A stretch of 64,000 bases of DNA from Coremacera marginata (Eukaryota > Arthropoda > Insecta > Diptera > Sciomyzidae). The DNA lies in contig OU612043.1 in the NCBI GenBank assembly GCA_914767935.1, positions 66,931,866 through 66,995,865 on the forward strand. The letters are read 5' to 3'. The position numbers were made by a program, and so were the translations under genes. Each line of letters begins with the position of its first letter. Within the stretch, counting starts at the first letter, position 1. The notes beneath the pieces were generated by a model. That model did no database searches. It was given only the letters and a program-made list of their open reading frames with translations, and was not told the DNA's origin. Positions 57,666 through 64,000 of this stretch are shown piece by piece.

Positions 57666-57799
57666 ACTTACAGCCAATCCCCTAAGGATAGTCAAATTTT
57701 TTTTTATTTTATTTTCTAAGTAAGACCAAACTAAGTATTTATGGAAAGTTTCATCATTCTATCTCAACGGGAACATGGGTCAGTCCATAATGGGTTAAA

Positions 57800-58045
57800 C
57801 ATAATCAACATAATTATTATATTTTTATCAACAGAGGCGTTCGATTTTCTTAAAATAGGGACCTAATCCGCGTCTTCGGTTATATACGAAATTAAAAAGC
57901 AACTCATGTTCGATCATGACAAGAATCATCTATACGCATGACCTCACTGAGCTAGTATTGAGCACCTAGCAATCCATTTAGATTGCCTCAGACCAAGCTG
58001 ATTACTTTGTTAAAATTGTTCAACAATAACGAATGATATTTTCAA
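57800..58045. other. Gene-free stretch
   Basis: Short AT-rich spacer between the piggyBac element and a MITE. Nothing recognised. Confidence 0.4.
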
Positions 58046-58046
58046 A

Positions 58047-58257
58047 CAATAAGGCTGACTTCGTAAACGCATTTACGCAAAGCAACAGTGAATTTTTCTT
58101 TGAATTGACGCTTAGTTGATTCATCAAAACTGCGCAACTGGATTATTATTTTTAAGTACACTTAAGTTGCGCAGTTTTGGTGAATCTACTAAGCACCAAT
58201 TCAAAGAAAAAATCACTGATGCTCTGCATAAATGCGTTTACGAACTCAGCCTTATTG
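58047..58257. mobile_element. Palindromic MITE, 211 bp
   Basis: The left end CAATAAGGCTGACTTCGTAA and right end TTACGAACTCAGCCTTATTG are inverted. The mirror continues through CGCATTTA, TTTTTCTTTGAATT and CAAAACTGCGCAAC to a small central loop near 58145-58165. It is a nearly full-length hairpin of about 95 bp per arm. No obvious target duplication. Confidence 0.8.
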
Positions 58258-58259
58258 TG

Positions 58260-60865
58260 GAATAAATTTTAGTACAAATAGGCTTATATGATTTCACATT
58301 AAAATCGTATTCAATTTTAAAATTTTCCAAAGATAACATTATATTATTAATATAAATTAATGTCAAATTTTATTGCTTCGTTCGTTTTTGATTTTAATAC
58401 TGATTTTGGTTCACAGTTTAAGTGCTAAGTTTGCTTTTCATTTTATTCCATAAAGGAGTTGGAAATTTATTTTATCATTATTATGTTATTATTTTATTTT
58501 AATATTTATTATTTTACTGTTATATTATTATATTAAATTATTATTTATAAGTATACCCCCATCATAGGTTTCAAACTCAAAATCATTGAAATTAAATTAA
58601 CAAGCGTTGATTCTGCGCCGAAATTAAATAAAATATTTTCCGCAAATATTGTATTATAAAGCATTGTTTACCGAAAAAGTAACTCTGAATTATAAGACTG
58701 AATCTTAATAATCTAATAATTAAGCTGTCAAATATTAAAATATAATACAATATAGCTTAAAACTCAAAAATAACATTCACCATGGTATCAAATTTATGTC
58801 AAATAGTTTTATCATTGTAATATTTGAACTGTGTCAAAATATAATACAAAATTAATTTAAAACTTTTATAATTTATTAAAAAAAAAATACATTTTATGCT
58901 ACATCAATTCAAAACCTGTGTAATACTTTGCTGGTATTAACATTTAATCCAGGATTTCTCACCATGTAGTTCCTTTAAAATATCACTCTGCTTATTTCGG
59001 TTGAGTATTATGATCTAGTTCGCTCAAGTAGTTCTATTGGCAGGCAAGGATACAAGGAGGATATGGGGAGCTAAAGACCTCCAGACGGTCAATATTTTGT
59101 TATAGGAAAAAATTTAGGAACAAGTTTTCAATAAGAGGTATGCTTGTTTACTTAAAATGAAAAAATATTTGCTATTGTCGTTTTCGTTGCAAGCTATTCG
59201 AGGTAAAACATTAAATGCAAAATATGTGAAATCTCTGAAAATTTCTCCAATATATTATTTGAAAGAAAAATTTATTACCTTTTCTATAAGTAAAACTTTT
59301 TGTATTGCTCCATATTATTAAAAAGCTTTTATTTTAGTAAACGATTCCTTAATAAAAATAATGCATATAATCAGTGTTTTTATAAAAAAGCTACATTTTA
59401 TCTTTTCATTTGATATATTCTATATCAAAGTATTCAACAAAGGTAGGGGCGCGGGGGGGGGGGGGGGTCTGTATATCACTATCTTTGTCTATGTCTTGTA
59501 TTTGCAGGCACATGCCTTAAACAAAGCAAATACAAGCTAATAAAATAGAAGAAAATCAACAGAAAGTTTTCTTCATCCAAAAAACTACGAGTATCTTATT
59601 AAAACCATAAAGAGAATCACCACAATAAGAATATTTTGTCAAAGAAATGTGACTTACTTACTAATTTTAAAAATTGCCCCTTGATATAAAAAAGGCAATA
59701 TTATCGATTTAGGAACATATTTTTTTTTTTTAATTTAAAAGAATATCTTATTGAGTTGACTCAAGGTACATATTTTTTAAAGAAAATTAGTTTCTTAAGA
59801 CAAATGTAAATAATATTGCTTTAAATATAATATTATATGACAAAGTACAACAAAAAAATTTCAAATTTTCAGAACAAAACTGGTGGTTTTTGATTTTAAA
59901 ACTCGTTTTTTTCTGATTTCATGGATTAAATTTCAATTTTTTTTCAACCCAATCCGAATCAGCCCTTCTGCTCTTCAACCATTTCTTTACGATACACAAA
60001 AAAAAAACAACTTTGTGCTAGAAATGAAATAGTTGGTATGAATTTAATCTTTCCTTAAATATATAGCTCGTTCTGAACTTGACTTATATGTTTTTACTTT
60101 GAACCAACGTTTGGTACTCAAACTTTACACAAAGTAACGATGATCTTTCACCGAGTCAAAGACAAACGGTATCTTTTAAAGAAAACGGAAGGTAAAGAAT
60201 CCATTCCAATACATATTTCAATTTCTCTAAATCTTACCCAAAAAAATTTTAAAACAATCAAAAACTATTTGATTTGATTATCTATTTTCTCTCATTTTAA
60301 GTTAAACTTAAATTTTTTTCCGTTTTTCTAAGAGCCCTTACTTGGCATCAGACGTCCCTTCAGCTAACTTTTGTGTGCCAAATTTAATTACGGTTTGATA
60401 TATAATAAATTCATTTATAATTTATACATTATATAATAAAGTTAAGATTAAACGTTTTGAAAAACTGAAAACTTTATTGAACTGATAGTTTAAAACAATA
60501 TTTACATCATTAATAAATATTTATAAAAAGGTGAATTAATATAAAAGCTATATTCTATTATTGGTATTTTAACAAAATTTAAACAAAATTGTCTATTGCA
60601 TGTACCAAAGTAACTCAAGTAGAGAATTTTAGTAATATCCCTGCAGTATTCCACAAACTGACTAGTATTTTAACTAGTTAAAACCGAGGAGGAAATATTG
60701 CCAGCATATCTTTCAACAGATGTTTGGTTTTATTTCATTTATGTGCTCTATAAAATAAACCTCCGGTTTGACTTCGTATTTTTTTTTTTTTTTTTGTAAT
60801 TAAATATTTTAAAAAAATATATAAGGGCTTTCAACTATAATCGTTTTTTGTTAACTTGCATAAAA
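58260..60865. other. Gene-free AT-rich stretch with a G run at 59453-59467
   Basis: No gene supported. A G homopolymer of about 15 (59453-59467, after GGGGCGC) is unusual in this AT-rich DNA. Confidence 0.4.
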
Positions 60866-60870
60866 CAAGA

Positions 60871-60945
60871 CATTGGTGCGATGGTAACACGTTGAACTCG
60901 CAACCGAATGGTATGCGGTTCAATGCCAGTACTGCGTTTCGGAAA
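60871..60945 (+). repeat. tRNA-like sequence
   Basis: Box-A-like TGGTGCGATGGTAACACGTT and box-B-like CGGTTCAATGCC. It faces the minus-strand tRNA-like segment at 61037-61090, repeating the convergent arrangement seen at 6128-6379. Confidence 0.45.
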
Positions 60946-61036
60946 AGTGGATTGAGTACTGAAAAGGTGTGATTATTTTATCATTAAATATTTGAATAAA
61001 AATTTAAGCATCATGAAAGATAATACAAATTAGCAC

Positions 61037-61090
61037 GGTATTCGAATCATCAAATTGATATAACAACCCACTTAACCAACTGGTCCACGA
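61037..61090 (-). repeat. tRNA-like sequence, opposite orientation
   Basis: Minus-strand TGGACCAGTTGGTTAAGTGG (box A) and GATTCGAATACC (box B), close to canonical promoter boxes. It is convergent with 60871-60945. Confidence 0.45.
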
Positions 61091-61589
61091 AAGAAAAAAA
61101 ATTGGGATTCTAAGGTCAGTCCCAATGCACACTCAAAAAACTGATTGTTTGATTTTGTGAGAAACAAAACATATGTTTAAAACAAATGCTTGATGAATGC
61201 AATTAATAATAATTGTATCTTTGAAATAGTTCCTCTTTAAGTCAAACACTATGCATATGATAATTATTAAACATTAATCATTGAACTGAAATATCCAGTT
61301 TATACTGTATATGTTTTATTTCAAGAAAATTAATTCAATGTTCTGCTCTTGAACACTTCAATATATTATGTTCAATAATTGTAATATGTACTTAACAAAA
61401 GAGCTCATGACGTCACGAAAATTCATCAATTCTTTTGAACAAAAACAAAATCATGTGAAACTTCCATTTTTCCAGTTTTGGTTTCCATTTTTTAAGCGCG
61501 AACAATAGGTCTTTGATTTTTGAAACCCCGCACAGGGGGTTGAAATCGCAAAAAGTGGAAATTAATTCACCTGGAAGTCGGAGGGAACT

Positions 61590-61950
61590 TTAGACTTTTT
61601 GTTTTAGTTGGAATAGGCCAAATAAGAAAAGAAAAAACTGTCCGTCTGTCGACATGATTACAGTCGTTATTTTGAAGCTATCGGCATGAAGTTCGACATT
61701 CAAGTTTGTTTCTAAAAAGGAAAGATCAAGTTCGAAATTGAGACAACTCGAATGAAAACCTCGCCTACCTCCCATACAAAGTGACTTTATTAAAACGGTA
61801 AAATCTCTTTAAATTCAACAAAACTTAATATATGGACTTGAAATTTTGGAAATGAGCTTTAATATTTATTGTGCACTCTGAGTATGAAATTCAACTAAAT
61901 CGAATGAAAACCACTGGAACCTCCCATACAAAGTGATTTTATGAAAACGG
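61590..61950 (-). repeat. Inverted partial copy of the 151-bp tandem family
   Basis: On the minus strand it contains two units of the TTTGTATGGGAGGTAGGCG / CATTCGATTT type and the downstream TGTCGACAGACGGACAG end. It is oriented head-to-head with the plus-strand copy that starts at 61960. Confidence 0.65.
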
Positions 61951-61959
61951 TAAAAAAAC

Positions 61960-63345
61960 TAGTAAGAAATGGATCTTCGGCAGGGTACCGAAGGTAAAAT
62001 ACCCCCCCGCGACCGAATTAAAGTATATTCGAAGTCCTTAGACATCTGCAAAATGTTTATGTATAATCTGCAAAAATATTTGTGTCATGCTTAATTTAAT
62101 TTTACCCTTAGCTGCCACATAGAGTAATTTGTAAACAAAGTAAAATGCCGCACCCACTTTTCTAGTATACAGGTCCCACATTTTACCGAAGAATATATGT
62201 ATGGGTTGGATAAACGACGTGGGCGGAACTTGGGTACATACAGACACGTTGTCATTCAGTTTTATATGTTTACGAAAGTTTTTCAATTTTGATGACGTCA
62301 CTTTGTATTGCGTGGTTTTCAGATTTGCCAAATATCAAAGAGTGGCTGACGTTAAATATCAAAGTTTGCATGCAAAATTTCAAGACATTTCTGTAATTTT
62401 TTCAGATTTTTAAGCAATTTAACGTCTTCAATAAAACCACTTTGTATGGGAGGTAGGCGTGGTTTTCATCCGATTTAGCCAAATGTTATAGTGATGGTCT
62501 ATATTATGCATAAAAGCCTATGTGCAAAATTCAAAGACATTTCTGCAATTTGGGCAGATTTTAAAGGGATTTTACGGTTAATATAAAGCTAATTTGTATG
62601 GGAGGTATGCGTGGTTTTCATCCGATTTTTCCAAATTTCATTGCTCTGATTTATATTGAAGATCAAACCTTACATACAAATTTCAAGGCATTTCATTAAT
62701 GTTTGTGGATTTTGAAGAGATTTATAGGTTAAAATAAAGCCACTTTGTATGGGAAGTGGGCGTGGTTGTCATCCGATTTTGTCATATATCATAGAGATGG
62801 TTTATATTAAATACCAAAGCTTATGTGCAAAATTTTAGGACATTTCTTTAATTTTTGTGGATTTTTAAGAGATTTTACGTTTAAATTAAAGACACTTTGT
62901 ATGGGAGGTAGGCGTGGTTTTTATCCGCTTTTTCTAAACTTCATAGCCAGTATTTATATTGAAGATCAGAGCTTACGTCTCAAATTTCAAGGCATTTCTT
63001 TAATTTTTGTGAATTTTAAAAACATTTTACTGTTAAAATAAAGTCTCTTTGTATGGGAGGTAGGCTTGGTTTTCATCCGATTTGGCCTATTTTCGAACTT
63101 GATCTTTCTTTTTTAAAAATTAACTTATATTTTAAATTTCATCGCGATAGCTTTAAAACTACGGCTGTAATCGTGTCGACAGATGGACAGACGGACAGAC
63201 AGACGGACACACGGAAATCGACTCAGGAGGTGATGCTGATCAAAAATATACATACTTTTCTATACCTGCCACGCCTCCTTCTTGGCGTTACAAACGGAAT
63301 GCCAAAGTTAATATACCCCTCACGCAGTACGCGTTGGGGTATAAA
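61960..63345 (+). repeat. Tandem array with about 151-bp period, copy 2
   Basis: Collinear with 42278-43345: the CTTCGGCAGGGTACCGAAG hairpin, a short C run, AAAGTATATTCGAAGTCCTT, then units TTTGTATGGGAGGTAGGCGT / GGTTTTCATCCGATTT at about 62441, 62594, 62744, 62895 and 63047 (spacing 150-153). It ends with GACGGACACACGGAAATCGA, CACGCCTCCTTCTTGGCGTT and a GGGGTATAAAA word at 63335-63345. It carries five units against four in copy 1. Non-coding. Confidence 0.75.
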
Positions 63346-63349
63346 AATA

Positions 63350-63720
63350 AAAATCACCATTTTGCGCAAAAATACAAAAGGCATTAATATAAAAATACAA
63401 ATAAAAAAAATGTACTTAGTGATGCAGACTTATATCTAACATACTTTAACTCGGTACCAAACATTATTGTCAAAACTTTGTTTGATTTTTTGAATTAATC
63501 CTCAGTTTCGGTACCTTCCAACCCAGTGTGAAACGGGTTGAGTCACAGCTTGGGGAAAGTTTCAATAAAAGCCACGATAAAGTTTCAATTTTTTTTAAAA
63601 ATAAGATTGAAAATTCCTGAATTAAATAAAAAAAAAAAAGCAAAATATCATTTATATCATAACAAATCTTGTCATCACACTTTTTTATTTCAATAATAAA
63701 GGAAAAAAATAAAAAAAAAA
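63350..63720. other. Gene-free AT-rich stretch
   Basis: Nothing supportable. Confidence 0.4.
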
Positions 63721-63728
63721 TTGTCTGT

Positions 63729-63794
63729 GTCCGGACACGAACCACAGAGCTCTTAACCGATAATCTGTTTGCTTAGACTGCAAGGCTACCGCAG
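63729..63794 (-). repeat. tRNA-like sequence
   Basis: On the minus strand, GCGGTAGCCTTGCAGTCTAA precedes the box-B-like TGGTTCGTGTCC. It is a probable tRNA-derived repeat with no convincing clover-leaf. Confidence 0.4.
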
Positions 63795-64000
63795 AAATTT
63801 TTGGTCGGAAAATTAAGTCCTTATATGAAATGGTTGTAGAACATTTTTACTGTTTGTCATAAACATTGATGATACGAGAAGATTGATAGCAACATTATCA
63901 TATATTATCATTATCATACCAGTTGTACACTAGTTTAATCTGTTAAAAAGAATTATTGATATTTCCTACGACATCGTCATGTTAAAATTAACCGTAGGGC

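Larger units (their letters stand above)
54059..57794 (+). mobile_element. piggyBac-like element with nested retroelement
   Basis: TTAA lies directly outside both ends (54055-54058 and 57795-57798), and the ends CCCATT...AATGGG are inverted, both piggyBac hallmarks. Just inside each end sits the same 18-bp palindrome CGTTGCGTATACGCAACG (54074-54091 and 57646-57663) in a shared CCAG...GTA context. The interior carries piggyBac transposase remnants (56306-57660) and a Jockey-like element (about 54540-56300). The nested insertion accounts for much of the 3.7 kb. Confidence 0.82.

Noticed and set aside
1..64000. CRISPR array, rRNA or bacterial operon features
   Set aside because: No regularly spaced short repeats with unique spacers and no rRNA-like sequence. 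The window is clearly eukaryotic.

Overview
The window looks like a gene-poor, transposon-rich stretch of a fly (Diptera, probably higher Brachycera) nuclear genome. The evidence is strongly AT-rich DNA with long A and T runs, an insect errantivirus with gag, pol and env, and remnants of many insect transposon families: non-LTR elements, mariner, piggyBac, hAT, an IS630/Tc1-type element, and tRNA-derived SINE-like repeats. I found no convincing host protein-coding gene. Almost every long reading frame belongs to a mobile element. Species and all family names rest on motif recognition from reading, not on a search.

Layout. 1-1680: 5' part (endonuclease and linker) of a non-LTR retrotransposon, minus strand, cut by the window edge. 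1758-2425: foldback-like inverted repeat. 2690-4078: three degenerate direct repeats. 6128-6580: cluster of tRNA-like segments in alternating orientation. 8552-16619: complete errantivirus on the minus strand with 641-bp LTRs that read as identical and a CGTG target duplication; it splits a transposase-like reading frame (8274-8547 and 16620-16858). 17690-18075: second foldback-like repeat. 23419-23995: short DNA element with 144-bp terminal inverted repeats. 26330-28950: degenerate non-LTR element with RT and RNase H. 30711-30876: microsatellite. 30958-31260 and 38977-39285: two copies of a tRNA-headed SINE-like family. 31658-32705 and 34932-35405: non-coding elements with terminal inverted repeats. 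36115-37620: R4/R2-like non-LTR RT remnant. 41283-46060: very large inverted repeat enclosing a tandem array with about 151-bp period and a mariner copy. 48880-49690: hAT remnant. 52380-53440: L2-like RT remnant. 54059-57794: piggyBac-like element with a Jockey-like retroelement nested inside. 58047-58257: palindromic MITE. 61590-63345: second copy of the tandem-repeat family.

The most coherent unit is the errantivirus. It has a tRNA primer-binding site, gag, a -1 slippery heptamer leading into pol (protease, RT, RNase H, DD35E integrase), and an env frame with a furin-type site and a membrane anchor. A small exon in the 5' leader carries a hydrophobic start that would be spliced in frame onto env. 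Matching LTRs, open frames and intact catalytic motifs indicate a young and possibly still mobile copy. By contrast the non-LTR, mariner, piggyBac and hAT copies are visibly broken by stops, frameshifts or deletions. A young errantivirus in a gene-free bed of old nested transposons resembles the kind of locus that makes piRNAs in flies; that is inference only.
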